Shown here piece after piece: positions 32,242 to 43,433 of a stretch of DNA of 64,000 nucleotides. The number at the start of each line of letters is the position of its first letter. Position 1 is the stretch's first letter. A model generated the notes under the pieces. It was not told the DNA's origin, ran no database searches, and saw only the letters and a program-made list of their open reading frames with translations. The translations under genes and the position numbers were made by a program. Origin of the DNA: Rhabdophis nuchalis (taxonomy: Eukaryota; Chordata; Lepidosauria; Squamata; Natricidae); NCBI GenBank assembly GCA_039707465.1, contig CM077645.1:148300503-148364502 (forward strand), in the 5' to 3' direction.

Positions 32242-32721
32242 ATTTCTAGTCCAACCCCCTGCCCAAACAGGAGACCCTACACCATTTCTGACTAATGGCA
32301 GCCCAGTCTCTTGTTGAAAGCTTCCAGTGATGAAGCTCTCACAACTTCCGAAGGCAACTTCAGTTCCACTGGGTGATTGTTCTCACTGTCAGATTTTTAA
32401 AATTTATTTCTAGGTTGAATAATGGTGTTTCCATCCATTATTCCTTGTCTGGTCTTTGGGTGCTTTGGAAAATAGCTTGAGCCCCTCCTCTCTGTGGCAG
32501 CCCCTCAAATATTGGAACTCTGCTATCATGTCTACCCTGGTCCTTCTCTTCACTAGATTAGCCATGCCCAGTTCCTGTAACTGTTCATTGTATGTTTTAG
32601 CTTCCAATCTCTTAATCATCTTGGTTACTCTTTTCTGCATTCTTTTTAAAATCTCAACATCTTTCTTATAGTCTGGTGACCCAAACTGGAATGCAGTATT
32701 CTAGATGTGGCCCTTGACAAA

Positions 32722-33205
32722 AGGGAAACAAACAGATAACCTAACAATTTCCTTCCAGCCATCCTTTCCCCAGCCTGCTTCCAACACACCTGCAGGGGAA
32801 TCAAATGGAGAGGCTTGGTCGGCGCTGGATGTCTGCAATAGGGGCCAACTGGAGCAACGAAAATTGCAAAGCTAGATTTAAAATTGAGGCGTTAATATTA
32901 ATCTTACCGGAAAGGGGAAGTTATTTCCTTCCAAAAGCAAGAACCTTGCCCTACTGCTTTTTCCCTTAGCCCAGAAATCAAGTTTGGACGATACATGGTG
33001 GGCAACACCTTTGTTTATGGGAAGGCGGGAAGCAGAGGGTGTTTGTGAGCTTCCACACACAAATACCCTTATTTCTACCCCACCTACTGTATCTCATTGC
33101 CCTCCCTTGTCTCATCATAGAAAATAAATGCAAGCATTAAGGTCCGGATTAGATGAGTTTATTTCACCACCCTGTGTGCTTGATTTGTGGTGCTGCTGGT
33201 TCTGA
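32722..33205. other. Intergenic DNA, no gene recognised
   Basis: No supported exon or repeat. Confidence 0.4.
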
Positions 33206-33227
33206 TCTTTATTATTATTCCTAGGTG

Positions 33228-33229
33228 CA

Positions 33230-33308
<79 letters not shown>
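33228..33308 (+). repeat. (ATT)n microsatellite
   Basis: About 27 pure TTA units. It is placed like the 3' tail of the minus-strand LINE that follows. Confidence 0.97.
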
Positions 33309-33309
<1 letters not shown>

Positions 33310-33451
33310 TGTGGTTAATCTTTGGTGAGATTCACAGCCTTTGGGGCTGGTTGGTAGCTCAACAGTTCGAGTCCTAACCAAGGACCTAGGAACTGTTAAG
33401 GTAATGTGGGAGGATATAAGCTGTTCCAAGTAGGGTGACTTTTTGTAGAAA

Positions 33452-33490
<39 letters not shown>

Positions 33491-33800
33491 TACTTTATTC
33501 ATTAAACATGAAACACAGCCAACTGAACATTTACAAATGCATTACCAATACGATTGACTGGTGCTAATGGTTGGTACCGGTTGCTGCCAGCGTCCCTCTT
33601 ATCAACCAAGTACCTTCTTAAAATATAAGATGTTCCAAGTAGCCCAGTTGTTTGCAGTTCCGCTGGTGTTATTGTAGGAAGCTGAAATTTGTTGATGTAT
33701 CTTGTAAAATTCTTGGACATGGTACCAAGTGCCCCAATGACAATGGGTATCACTGTTACATGCTTCACCCAAAGCTGTGTAGTTTATATGGCCAATCATT
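33309..33800 (-). mobile_element. LINE 3' end, possibly R4/Dong-like
   Basis: The minus-strand frame (33768-33502) has the motifs VIPIVIGALGTM, ITPAELQTTGLLGTSYILRRYL and APVNRIG. The motif IVIGALG...TALLGTARILRR is, to my recollection, the C-terminus of R4-clade LINEs. It is followed (33440-33312) by a UTR that also occurs at 36371-36515. (ATT)n tracts lie at 33228-33308 and 33449-33490. The clade name is tentative. Confidence 0.65.
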
Positions 33801-33879
33801 ATTATTGTTGTTGTTGTTGGTGGTGGTTATTGCTTGTTATTGTTTCTTATTGTTTCTTATTATTTTCTCATATTTCAAA

Positions 33880-34133
33880 AGGAGAGGTGCCAGCAAACCC
33901 AGGCCTGTCGATCTTGCAACTCGGGGCAGATGGAAATAACAGCGGACTACTGGAGAGATTTCCCCTGAAAGCAGCAAGGGCGGGTCCCCGGGCATCACCC
34001 GTCCGCAGCCTCACCCCCCCCCCCCAGCTGTCCCGAAGGCGGCGCCCAGCCCAGCGCCCTCCGTACCCAGATCGGCTGGTGGGGCTCCCACCAGCTTCCC
34101 ACGAAGCTTCTCTTGCAGGTTTAAACCTGCTGG

Positions 34134-34164
<31 letters not shown>

Positions 34165-35960
34165 CATTTGTGCCATCGTTTCTGTCAGGTTTTCTTGTAA
34201 ACTGCACACAGGCACGCACGCACATGGGGACGCGACCCTTAGGGGCAATCGCAGGCTGCTTATTGCGAGAGGACGAGCGAGCAAAGAGGAGAAGCTATTC
34301 ATAATTCATCAGTCGTGCGCGCTCGGCAATAAGGCGAAGGCAAGCCGCGGTTGCTTCGATTCAGTCCTGGAGGGAGGGAAACGACCCTTTTCCTATTCCA
34401 GCTTCCTTTTAAAAAACAAAAATTGGACCCCCTGAACCAACCAGTTTCAGGGACACACACACCCCTCTCGGGATTATTTGGGGAGGGGTGTGTGTCCCAC
34501 TGAGGTGCGCGTGGTCTCCTTTCCAGTGAGTGGAATCGTGCAGCCGATTCCTTAGGGATCTTCAGGTCGTCGGTTTCATTTAGTATCCTGGACTTAGGAT
34601 AGCAAGGAAGCAGACCCCAAATCTTCCCTCCCGATTAACTCAGGAAGATTCGAGTCTTTTTCCCCATAGAAAGATGTTTCAGGATAGAGAGGGGGGTGGG
34701 ATGCAAAAGTAAATATACAAAAAGCCAACGAGGAAGTGGTTTTTTAAAACAAAATGTATGTTTGGTGTTTTGTTTTTTTTACCAATTCGGTTTATGTGCG
34801 TGTGGGAGATGAAGTGTGCCATTAGGCTAAAATCATCCTTCTCTTCAATAATACCATTTATCAGCATTAGTTGTGTTTTTTTTAAAATAATGCCTTGAAG
34901 TACAGGGAAAATAACGAGGAGGCATCTGCCTCTTAAGTATAACCAAACCCCTAAAGACATCAAAGGAGACACTCCACAGAGACTTCCAAAGGGCTTGGAC
35001 TACAATCCCTATTACTCCTATATTACTCCTGTAGCTGGCTGCAGGCTGGGGGGGGGGGGTTGTCGGAAAGGATGGGGGTGGTGGGGAACGGGAGCCCAGG
35101 AACATCTGGCGCGAGCTCGGTTGCCCATCCCTGGCCAGGAGCGTTGATAGACGACCCTCTCTCGCCAAACTCTCACGATCCAATTATTTGCTAAGCACGC
35201 TTATTAATATCACATGATTTTAGGCACATCCGCGCGCACTCTAAACGGCTCCATAGCCTTTTCCCAATTCAACCACGGTTAGCTTGGCTGGGTTTCCACC
35301 TACCCTGCGTTGTATCACTCTGAATTTACGACAGCCCTCCTCCTCCTCCTCCTCCCTCAAGTAAGAATAGGGGGGGGGGGGCTTTTCCCAGCAGCGAATC
35401 TAATAAAGGAGCATTTTAGGGAGGGAGGAATAGAGAATCCCTAGACTTTCCACGAAGACTTTATTTCGTTTCCAATTGAGAGACCTCCCTTGCCGCTGAT
35501 CACAATTTTTTGTAAGCCAAGAAATCCGTGCTTGGTCGCTTCCGAGGGGAAAGGTCCAGCCACCAAGTCAGACACACACACACCCCAGGGGAGGCGAGGG
35601 GTGAGCGGGAGAAGCTCTCCTGTTTGGAGAAGTCCGGCGCCGCCCTCATTCCTGGCTTTGGGGCAGCGGCCAGACGGCCTGTTCTTTCCTCCCCTCCAAA
35701 GAGCGCGCAGAATCCGGCCCTTGTGCTGCCGAGGCTGGTGTCGCCTTGGCTCCACTTCCATTTGTTGCCATTCAATCCGTCGGGAAGGAAGCAGCTCGGT
35801 TGGCCGGCCGATGGATTGATGGCGCCTTCGCGCCTGGCTTCTTGCTTTTAACAACTCGTTGCATCGAGCGCGCTTTCCTCCTGGAGACGGCTGGGTATAA
35901 GACGGGCGGCTACTATGCCTAGCACACCTGGGCTACTAAAGCGGGCGCCTGGACGTGCCT
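33880..35960. promoter_or_regulatory. GC-rich unique blocks downstream of neuritin
   Basis: CpG-containing, non-repetitive blocks at about 33945-34380, 34990-35180 and 35480-35970, separated by AT-rich DNA. A TATA-like gggtataagacgggcgg lies at 35891-35907. There are no coding exons by similarity, although open frames of 100-250 codons exist by composition. They could be conserved enhancers, a non-coding RNA promoter or an unrecognised gene's 5' end. Confidence 0.35.
34138..34164 (+). repeat. (GA)n microsatellite
   Basis: A pure AG run of about 27 bp. Confidence 0.95.
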
Positions 35961-36045
35961 ACCCCCACACACCTGCACGTGCATCAGCTTGAAAACGACA
36001 CCCACGAGAAAGAACCCTTGGAGAGTGAAATAAAGCCACCACCCT

Positions 36046-36582
36046 TATTATATACTTTATTCATTAAACACGAAATTCAACCAACTGAACATTCAAAAAT
36101 ACCATTGACTGGTGCTAATGGTTGATACGGGTTGCTGCCAGTGTCCTAGGCATCAACCAAGTATCTTCTTAAAATATATGATGTTAATAATACGATGTTG
36201 ATATGATGATGATGATGTTGATGATGTTAATCTTTGGTGAGATTCACGGCCTTTGGGGATCGTTGGTAGCTCAACATATTATTATTATTAATATTAATAT
36301 TATTATTATTATTATTATCATTATTCATTAAACATGAAACTCAGCCAACTGAACATTTAAAAATTATTCGGTGGTTAATCTTTGGTGAGATTCACAGCCT
36401 TTGGGGCTGGTTGATAGCTCAACAGCTTGAGTCCTAACCAAGGACCTAGGAACTGTTAAGCCTTAGGTAAGGTCGGAGGATATAAGCTGTTCCAAGTAGG
36501 GTGGTTTTTTGTAGAGTCAGAATGTTCAAGTGTGGTAAATTTTAGAATTTAAAATTTAAAAATGTTGTTGTTGTTGTTGTTA

Positions 36583-36614
<32 letters not shown>

Positions 36615-36615
36615 T
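36046..36615 (-). mobile_element. Rearranged LINE 3' ends (same family as 33309-33800)
   Basis: Repeats the phrases cattaaacacgaaattcaac, gactggtgctaatggttga and gttaatctttggtgagattc found at 33309-33560, in two partial tandem pieces separated by ATT/GTT repeats (36280-36320 and 36560-36613). Confidence 0.6.
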
Positions 36616-36639
36616 CTTCTGGTAATAACTCTGACTCTC

Positions 36640-37140
36640 TCCGGGTGAAAGAAAAGAGCCATCCCTCTAGTGTAGATTTACGCATTGGTGTTGGCTTCTT
36701 TATGGAGGGCGCTGCAGAGCGCTATAAATAGGCGAGTTCCGAGCGGTTTCTGCTTGCCGGATCAATACAACGGCTCTGTTCTCGGGCGATATATTCCCAA
36801 CCCACCTCCCCTTCGCCCGCCGCAGCTGGAGCCGAGCTGCTTTTTATGAATTATAGAAGCGGCTCTCCAGACCCGCTTCCCTTCCCGAGCCCGGGTAATG
36901 TTAGGTCGCCTCCTTTTCTCTTCCCCTCCCACCTCCTCCCACGCATCCGAAATTGAGGGATGGGGCGGAACTGACAGAAGGTTAAGCCGTTGTTTATTTA
37001 GCTGCTCGCGCCTCTGTCCGTCCGGGAAGGCGAAGGAAATCTCAGGACACGCGCGAAGCTAAATTTAACCGGGCGAGAAACTAAAGATAGGTGTATTGAG
37101 GTTACTCCGCGGCACGTGGATCCGGAGGTTTTGTAAGGTG
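36640..37140 (+). promoter_or_regulatory. GC-rich block with TATA-like motif
   Basis: Contains gctataaataggcgag (36721-36736), a strong TATA-like sequence on the plus strand, followed by CpG-rich sequence (36770-37070) with gccgcagctggagccgag. No exon or frame is recognised. It may be a promoter of an unannotated transcript or a conserved enhancer of neuritin. Confidence 0.35.
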
Positions 37141-37436
37141 ACTTGGGCTGAACTTAAAAGCCCTCCAGATAGATGGGCTTTTGCAATTCCCACAGACCCA
37201 CCTAGGGAGGTTCAAGGTGGGAGGGAGGGCAAATAGGACCAAATACCCACGTCCTTTAAACAAAGGTTGATCATAAACAACTGGGGGGGGGGGACTTTTT
37301 AAAAATGTATCATAGCCACACCCACACCCAAAGATGCCCCTGAATGATCCCCCCTCCCTCCCAATTAAAGCTGCACTCAGATAACAGAATGCATTACGTG
37401 AAATAAATAAAACCGATTTTCGATTCCCCCCCCCCC

Positions 37437-37557
37437 CTCTAGGCCAGTGTTTCTCAACCTTGGCGACTTTAACTCCCAGAATCCCCCAGCCAGCACAGCT
37501 AGGAGTTGAAGTCCACAGGACTTAAAGTCGCCAAGGTTGAAAAACACTGCTCTAGGC
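37437..37557. mobile_element. Palindromic hAT MITE (105 bp) with 8-bp duplication
   Basis: The element is 37445-37549, with ends cagtgtttctcaaccttgg and ccaaggttgaaaaacactg. The exact duplication ctctaggc lies at 37437-37444 and 37550-37557. The whole element is nearly one inverted repeat. Confidence 0.95.
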
Positions 37558-37794
37558 CAGGGGTCAGCAAACCAGGCTCTGAGCCTCATGTGGCTCTTTC
37601 ATCCCTCTGCTGTGGCTCCCTGCCATTCAAAATATGTCTCACAACTGCCAATTTGCAACAGCTACCGGCCTGCGATTTATTGAGCTTTTTCAACCCTCTG
37701 CAGGTTTTGTGGCTCCCGGTGTTTTTTCTGTGGGAAACGGATCCAAATGGCTCTTTGAGTGTTTTAAGTTTGCCAACCCCTGCGAGTCTAGGCT
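37558..37794 (+). mobile_element. hAT-like element abutting the previous MITE
   Basis: Starts caggggtcagcaaacc directly at the end of the preceding duplication and ends aagtttgccaacccctg (to 37782). The 8-mer gtctaggc (37787-37794) resembles the preceding ctctaggc, so it probably used the same target. Non-coding. Confidence 0.75.
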
Positions 37795-38415
37795 AAGAAC
37801 CGGGAAACCAAAACTTTGAATCGAATGTAAGGTCCCCATTTTGAAGCGGGGGATGCGCACTTGTATCTCTGTTCCTCCTTTCGTGAGAATGCCTCTGGAG
37901 TTGCTCCTGCGAGCCTGCCTTTGGGTTGAATTCCTTCCTTAATGTGGCCACAGGATCGCGGTTGGCCGCAGGGAAAACGGCCTTGTAGGAGACAAACCAA
38001 TCGAGCAGAGAATGGGGACGTATCCCGTCTCCCCGACTTTCCCCCCACATGTATCCTTTTTGGGGGAATACAAGCAAGGGACAAACCTGCTCTATCACCT
38101 GATATTCCAACATCCCCCAAAACTCTGCGCCTCTGATTTCGGGCAAGTCCGTGAAACTCCAGAGTTCGCTGGTTTCGAAAGCGATCCAACTGACTCCAGA
38201 TGTGCGCCGTTTGTTACCGCTTTCCTCGAATCGATGACACCATCCCCACCTCCCCAAAAAATCCCTGGCCATTCATGAGAAGCGCCGTTTAGCTGGACCT
38301 CCGACCTGGCTCGTTTTCTTGAAACTTGCTCTTTTCCATAACTCGGAGACCGTTGTCTATGAATGTATGAATGTAACCTCTTTCAGCCCCAGAAAATAAA
38401 ACTGCGTCCTCATTT
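37795..38415. other. 3' flank of neuritin, no gene recognised
   Basis: Unique sequence; open frames of 130-159 codons on the minus strand show no recognisable domain. I treat them as chance. Confidence 0.45.
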
Positions 38416-38426
38416 CAAACAATAAT

Positions 38427-38432
38427 TTTATT
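38427..38432 (-). terminator. NRN1: Candidate NRN1 poly(A) signal
   Basis: AATAAA on the minus strand (TTTATT on the plus strand), in an AT-rich context about 1.46 kb after the stop codon. Confidence 0.5.
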
Positions 38433-39540
38433 TTATACCTTTTTCTATACTTTGTAGCAAATCTTTTATGTTATTTTTTTTTTTGCTGCATTGACTTTAT
38501 AATAAACTTTCTTAAATTACATTTTTTTTCTTTTAAAATCAAGATTCTCTTTAATACACCCCTCCCACAGAACCTTTCCGGTTGTGTGTTCGCTTGTTAT
38601 TATTATTATTTTTGTAACGTTCACATATATACCTTTCTTCCCTCCCCCTCCCCAACCCCTCCCGTGATCTGTTGGATAGCCAATAATGGTGAAACACCTA
38701 TAAAACAAGAGGGACAACTCTTAAAAAAAGAGAAGAGAATTAAACGGAAAAAAGGCAGTGAAGACTTGAAGGATGCTTTGACGGCTTGAAGCTCAGCCTT
38801 CCGCAACACTTAGCAGCATTCCACGGGGGGCGCTTTTAAGCTCAAAAAACCGCATTTTGGTTTCCCCCACATTTTGTTTCCCCCCCCCTTTCCCCCTCCC
38901 CCCTCCCCGCCACCCACTGAGGAGGGAGTCTCGAAGTGAAATGGTGGTGGAAGGGCGGGAACATCGAAAACAAATCAGTAAAACGACAAAGTTTCCGAGG
39001 CGAGAAGATCAAAAGTCGGTGAGTCCATCCCCTTTAGAAAGCCGCTCAACCCACGTGCTCAGGTGGCTCCATTTCCGGTCGTGCTTCTCCCCCCACCCCC
39101 ACTTCCAGCTTCCTCGCTCAATTCAACCTTCCAGGAGAGGCTTTGCCTTCCCCCAGGCGTGGGGGCGTGGGGGGGCGGGAAAGAAACCGAGCTCCTCTTT
39201 CGTTGCCGTGAGTAGTGTTACTACTAGTAGTATTATTTTATTACTATCGTTACTATTATTTTTTATTATTATTACCTATTATTAACTCTTTTTTATTAGT
39301 AATCGGTGGTGGCTGGAAGCCGTTCCTGAGATTCTTGGTGCACCCACGCGCGCGCTGGCGCGCGCCCACACACACACACACGCACACGCAACACACGCAC
39401 GCACGAAAAAGAGGGCTTGGAGTTGACCTTAAATTCCGAAGAGAGGACTAAAGCTGAGGTCCGAGGAGTTTGGCTGTTTGCTTTGCTCACCGTTGGGGAC
39501 CATTTGGCAAATCATCTGAACGCAAAAGAAATGAGAGGAG

Positions 39541-39612
39541 GCGAGAGAGAAAGAGAGAGAGAGAGAGGGAGAAAGAGAAAGAGAGAAAGCGAGCGAGGGA
39601 GCGAGCGAGAGA
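39541..39612 (+). repeat. (GA)-rich microsatellite in the NRN1 3' UTR
   Basis: An interrupted purine tract of gaga, aaga and gcga units. On the transcript it reads as a CU-rich tract. Confidence 0.85.
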
Positions 39613-39893
39613 CCAGGCTGGTCGTGTTGGCTTCCGTTTCTCTTTTCCCCCCCAGCCCTTCCCCAAGATGGATGTTGGGATCATCAGCATCACGGAGACT
39701 TCACAACGTGCCCCCCCAATTCAACCCCCCCCTCCGCTCCAAGCCAAGGGAGCAGAGGCGTTTCCTCTGTAAATCCACTTCCAGGAGAAAGAGAGAAGCG
39801 GCGGCGGAGGGAGAGGAGGTGGGCTGGTGGGAAGGTGGGGGGAATCCTGTGTCGTGTGGACCCGCGCGTGCCGTCGACGACGTGAAGGGCCTT

Positions 39894-40125
39894 CTACATG
39901 GAGATGCAAGTCGCCAACGCGGCGGAGAGAGCCACCAACAGCACCGGGGAGGCAGAGGCTATGAGGGACGAGGCTGCTCGGTTGGGTTTGCCGCAGAGGA
40001 CAAATAGGTTGCCTTCGTAGTCGAGCTTTTTGGATTTCTCTTTCAGTTTTTCCCAGACGTCTGTCAGCCCTTCCTGACAATCCGTGAGGGCTGTGAGGGT
40101 GCAGGAGTGGAAGTCGTCCCAGTAT
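39894..40125 (-). CDS. NRN1: Neuritin coding exon 3
   Basis: Encodes residues 68-143 after the split codon for R67. It carries the motif YWDDFHSCT, the cysteines C75, C83 and C111, the helical stretch [13 protein letters not shown], and the C-terminal GPI signal ending in a hydrophobic run ([16 protein letters not shown]). The acceptor is cttcag at 40131-40126. Human neuritin has a glycine at the presumed GPI attachment site; by my alignment the aligned residue here is arginine (R116). The anchor would then have to use a neighbouring small residue (N115, A117 or S119). The stop is TAG at 39896-39894. Confidence 0.97.
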
Positions 40126-40238
40126 CTGAAGAGGGAGGGAGAGACATAGGAGAAAGAGCCTGTTGGTGAGAAATGCTGGCAAACCCTCCTTCCATCTGCC
40201 CTCCTACAAGAAATGAACCCGGCCTGCATTCCCAATAG

Positions 40239-40382
40239 GAATAGATCAGGGGTCTCCAACCTTTGCAACTTTAGGTCTCCAACCTTTGCAACTTTTAAGT
40301 CTGAAGGACTTCAGCTCCCAGAATTGGGAGCTGAAGTCCTTCAGACTTAAAGTTGCAAAGGTTGGACACCCCTGGAATAGAT
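40239..40382. mobile_element. Palindromic hAT MITE near NRN1 exon 3
   Basis: The element is 40247-40374, with ends caggggtctccaacctttg and caaaggttggacacccctg. The perfect 8-bp duplication gaatagat lies at 40239-40246 and 40375-40382. The inverted repeat spans almost the whole element, about 120 nt upstream of the exon 3 acceptor. Confidence 0.95.
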
Positions 40383-40600
40383 GACCCATTGCTTGAAGCA
40401 CTGTCTGGGTTAATGTAAGCCAACATGTTGGCTTAGCATGGCTTGTAAGAATCACGTATTCTAGTTTATGAAATAAACTAAGGTGATAACAAATCATGGT
40501 ATAGTACAATAAATGAATTCAATCAACAATATACACTTTTTGTGCATTCCTAATAGGAATAGACGACCTATTGCTTGACCCAGTGTCTGGGTTCACTATT

Positions 40601-40836
40601 ATGTAAACCAAGGGTAGTTTTTATACCTACCACCCACTTTTGTATCTCTATTAGTAGTAAAATTTTCTAACCAACTACCGGTTCCACAGTAATGGTGATT
40701 TATAAAGTAGGGAAGTCAATTAAATTTTAAAAAGGAAAGTGCTTCAGTATCGGACAAAACCCCTACCACCCACCATGAAAGCTGGGACGCCCACTAGTGG
40801 GCGGTAGGGACCAGGTTGACTACCACTGATGTAGAC
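40601..40836. mobile_element. hAT-like MITE inside monomer 2
   Basis: The element is 40609-40828, with ends caagggtagtttttatacc and ccaggttgactaccactg. Duplication is atgtaaac/atgtagac (7 of 8). Confidence 0.82.
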
Positions 40837-41134
40837 AACATGTTGGCTTGTAAGAATTCAAGCATTCTAGTTTATGAAATAAACTGAGGTGATAACAAAT
40901 CATGGTATCTACAATAAATGAATTCAATCAACAATATACACTTTTACCATTCCTAATAAGAATAGATGACCTATTGATTGACCCAGTTCACACTGTATCA
41001 TGTAAACCAACTTAGCAGAGCTTGTATGAATTCAAATATCATAGTTTATTAAATAAACGGAGGTTATAGCAATCTGTTGTATTGTACAATACGTGAATTC
41101 AGTGAACAATATACACTTTTGTGCGCTCCTACAT

Positions 41135-43320
41135 TGCTGGGAATTGAAGTCCATCAACCTTGGAGTTGCTGAGTTTGAAAAATGCTGTTCCTGACTGATG
41201 ACTCATCTTACTGTTTTCCTGAACTTTTACCAGCATTGGATGTTACTCTTTTCTAACCTGGAGCCTGCAGAACTCTAGGACAATATCTCTTGTCATCCCT
41301 GTCTACCATCTACACTCCTTGGGGAGGATAAGGGTTACAATGGTGCATTTGCAGGGCATCAGCTTGGCCCATGATGCCCTATCCCCTATAATGAATAAGT
41401 ACATCAAATAACTGTTTATAAAAATCACAAGTTGCAAAGGCATGGTGTTTTTTTAAAACAGATTTCTCCGATACTAGCATACAGGACGAATATCCCTTCT
41501 GAGATGTCTGCTAGGGACACATCTATGCATAATTGAAAAACATCTTTCTTGCTTCAGAGAAATTATAGACCAGTTTATAAGACTAGAATTGATGAGTAGT
41601 TCGTTTATTTTGTTAAGAGAAAGATAATATGGCGCTTCTTCTAGTTGCTCAAGGGAGTGAACATAATAGTAGTCTTTCCTTTGATTTTTTAGAGAACAGC
41701 CTTGTGACTTAGGAGAGGCTGAGTAAGGGTGAGTGGCCCAAAAAAGCACCCAATGAGCTTTTAGTAGCTGAAGATTGAATTGAACCTGGACTTCTCCCCT
41801 CATCTCTACCCCTATCCCAAACTTGATTTGTTTAAATAGCTGGCAGCCCTATTAGGAATGCACAAAAGTGTATATTGCTGACTGAATTCATTTACTGTAC
41901 TAAACCATGGTTTGTTATAACCATAATTTAATAAACTATAATACTTGAATGCATGCAAGCTGCCCTAATCCAACATGTTATAATGAACACTAACACTGTG
42001 TCAAGCAATAGATCGTCTATTTCACTAAATTCTAGTCTGCAGTCATATATAATGTGAATGATTTATTTAGTTAATACACGAAAGCCACTAGATTAGCTCA
42101 CCACACTGTGCTAAAAAACAAACCATGTCATAGCGTAGCATGCTACGTAAGCCCAGTCCTATTTCGATGGATGTGGGCTGGAATAATTTGGTTGGAATCA
42201 AATAGTCCATAAGGCTACCCTAGATGTCAACTGTTATTTCCCCCCAAAAAACTTCCAACTTTCTAGTTCAGATCAAGAGACAGCTACCTGCTACCACTCC
42301 ATTTCCAGAGAGATACTTTTATGTGGATTCAGTAAAGATATTGGCTTAGAAAATGAAATTCTGGTATAAGGCACTGCTGAATGGATTTGTAGGAAGCTAT
42401 GGGGAATGCCTTGGACTGGAGGAACCATCCCAAAACAGTTAAATTCACAAGTCCCATTAGCCATCTTTCCCTTTTGACTCACCCCCGGGAGGCCATGTAG
42501 GAGTGCATCCTAGGTTGCCAAGCTGTGACTGCATACAGTGATAGAAAATAACTTGGCACATGGCCCAACCTTTTTCCCCCCCTCACTGCTAAATTAAAAT
42601 CAAATTGGAAGTGCTTGAAACGTGCAGCTTATGTTGTAATAATATTTTCCCCCTGAGCAGCCATGAAAAATGTGAGTGGAGTGGGAAAGAGTTGTGATAA
42701 CTCAGCATTAAGAGAAATACTGTACACTTTTTATACAACGTCTTTGATACTCTGAGTTAATGGAACTAGTGGCAGGGACTCTTATGAACCTGACACAAAG
42801 GCTGTCTTAATTGCACCTTGAGTGCCAGGTAATAGTTAGGATGCTGCAGAGATCAGGTTCAAACCCCCATTCAAACATGAAAGTCACTTCCTTATTATAG
42901 ACACTATATTTCAGATTAAACTGCTTCAAAATATTTTATCTGATCCATTTCCATGATACATGAAACCACAAATGAGTGAGCCACATTTTAGGGTGGGTGT
43001 TGCTGAAACTCCACCTGTATCTATGTAGTAATTTAGGGATCAGTCGGTTGGACAAACCAATAGTATTATGCCTATTGATTATACTTAAGAAAACTATGGG
43101 AAACTATGCAAACCCAGCCATTGTGAAGAAGAGCATGATTTAGGACCCATCTTAACTTTTCTTAAAGGAAAGAGGGTAAATAATTGAAGATATAATCATT
43201 TACTGCTTTCTTATTGCTCTACAGATTTTAATGCTATCACTAACTTCTGAGAACAAGTGCTTAGAGCTGAACTCTGGTTCAAAAATTTAATTAGCTTTTC
43301 ACACGTTTTTGTTTTTGTGG
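41135..43320. other. Intron 2 sequence with few recognised features
   Basis: Contains a fragment of a palindromic hAT family near 41140-41195 and the inverted monomer at 41849-42030. The rest is AT-rich intron without a supported exon. Confidence 0.45.
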
Positions 43321-43433
43321 CAGATATGTTCAGTCTTGGCAACTTTTAAGAGTTGTGGACTTTATCTGACTGGGGAATTCTGGGAGTTGAAGTCCACAAG
43401 TCTTAAAATTGTCAAGGTTGCAAATTGCCCCTG
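43321..43433. mobile_element. Old palindromic hAT MITE
   Basis: The inverted halves gtcttggcaacttttaag and cttaaaattgtcaaggttg relate it to 40247 and 61064. Ends and duplication are decayed. Confidence 0.65.

Larger units (their letters stand above)
31613..32720 (-). mobile_element. CR1 LINE 3' part, split by a hAT element
   Basis: On the minus strand, a decayed RT C-terminus (32640-32410; motifs RVTKMIKRLEAKTYNEQLQELG and CHREEGLKLFSKAP) and a CR1 3' UTR are interrupted at 31656-32241. The two CR1 UTR halves (31615-31655 and 32242-32300) join at tctagtc. The frame has stops, so it is a pseudogene copy. Confidence 0.85.
38420..39893 (-). other. NRN1: Probable neuritin 3' UTR
   Basis: The stop codon TAG (39896-39894) is followed on the minus strand by about 1.47 kb without further coding signal. 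It ends at a candidate poly(A) signal AATAAA (minus strand, 38432-38427), followed by U-rich sequence. One AU-rich pentamer ATTTA lies at 38517-38513. The UTR contains pyrimidine (CT)n opposite the GA run at 39541-39600, a GT run opposite 39366-39402, and a TAA-rich part at 39220-39300 with alternative poly(A)-like hexamers. Neuritin mRNAs are known to be regulated through their 3' UTR. The end point is inferred. Confidence 0.6.
40226..41130 (+). repeat. Three tandem ~180-bp monomers inside NRN1 intron 2
   Basis: Monomers start at about 40226, 40543 and 40948, each with attcctaataggaatag, then tgacccattgcttg, ctagtttatgaaataaac and tcaacaatatacactttt. Monomer 1 is split by the MITE at 40247-40374 and monomer 2 by the MITE at 40609-40828. 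Without the inserts each is about 177-181 bp. An inverted partial copy lies at 41849-42030. Confidence 0.85.

Noticed and set aside
33689..34435. 248-codon frame
   Set aside because: Crosses ATT repeats, a reversed LINE and GC-rich unique DNA; no domain, so chance.
37788..38272. Overlapping minus-strand frames of 133 and 159 codons
   Set aside because: No recognisable family; lies past the neuritin poly(A) signal.
39417..40007. 196-codon plus-strand frame antisense to neuritin exon 3
   Set aside because: Runs through a GA microsatellite and is the shadow of exon 3.
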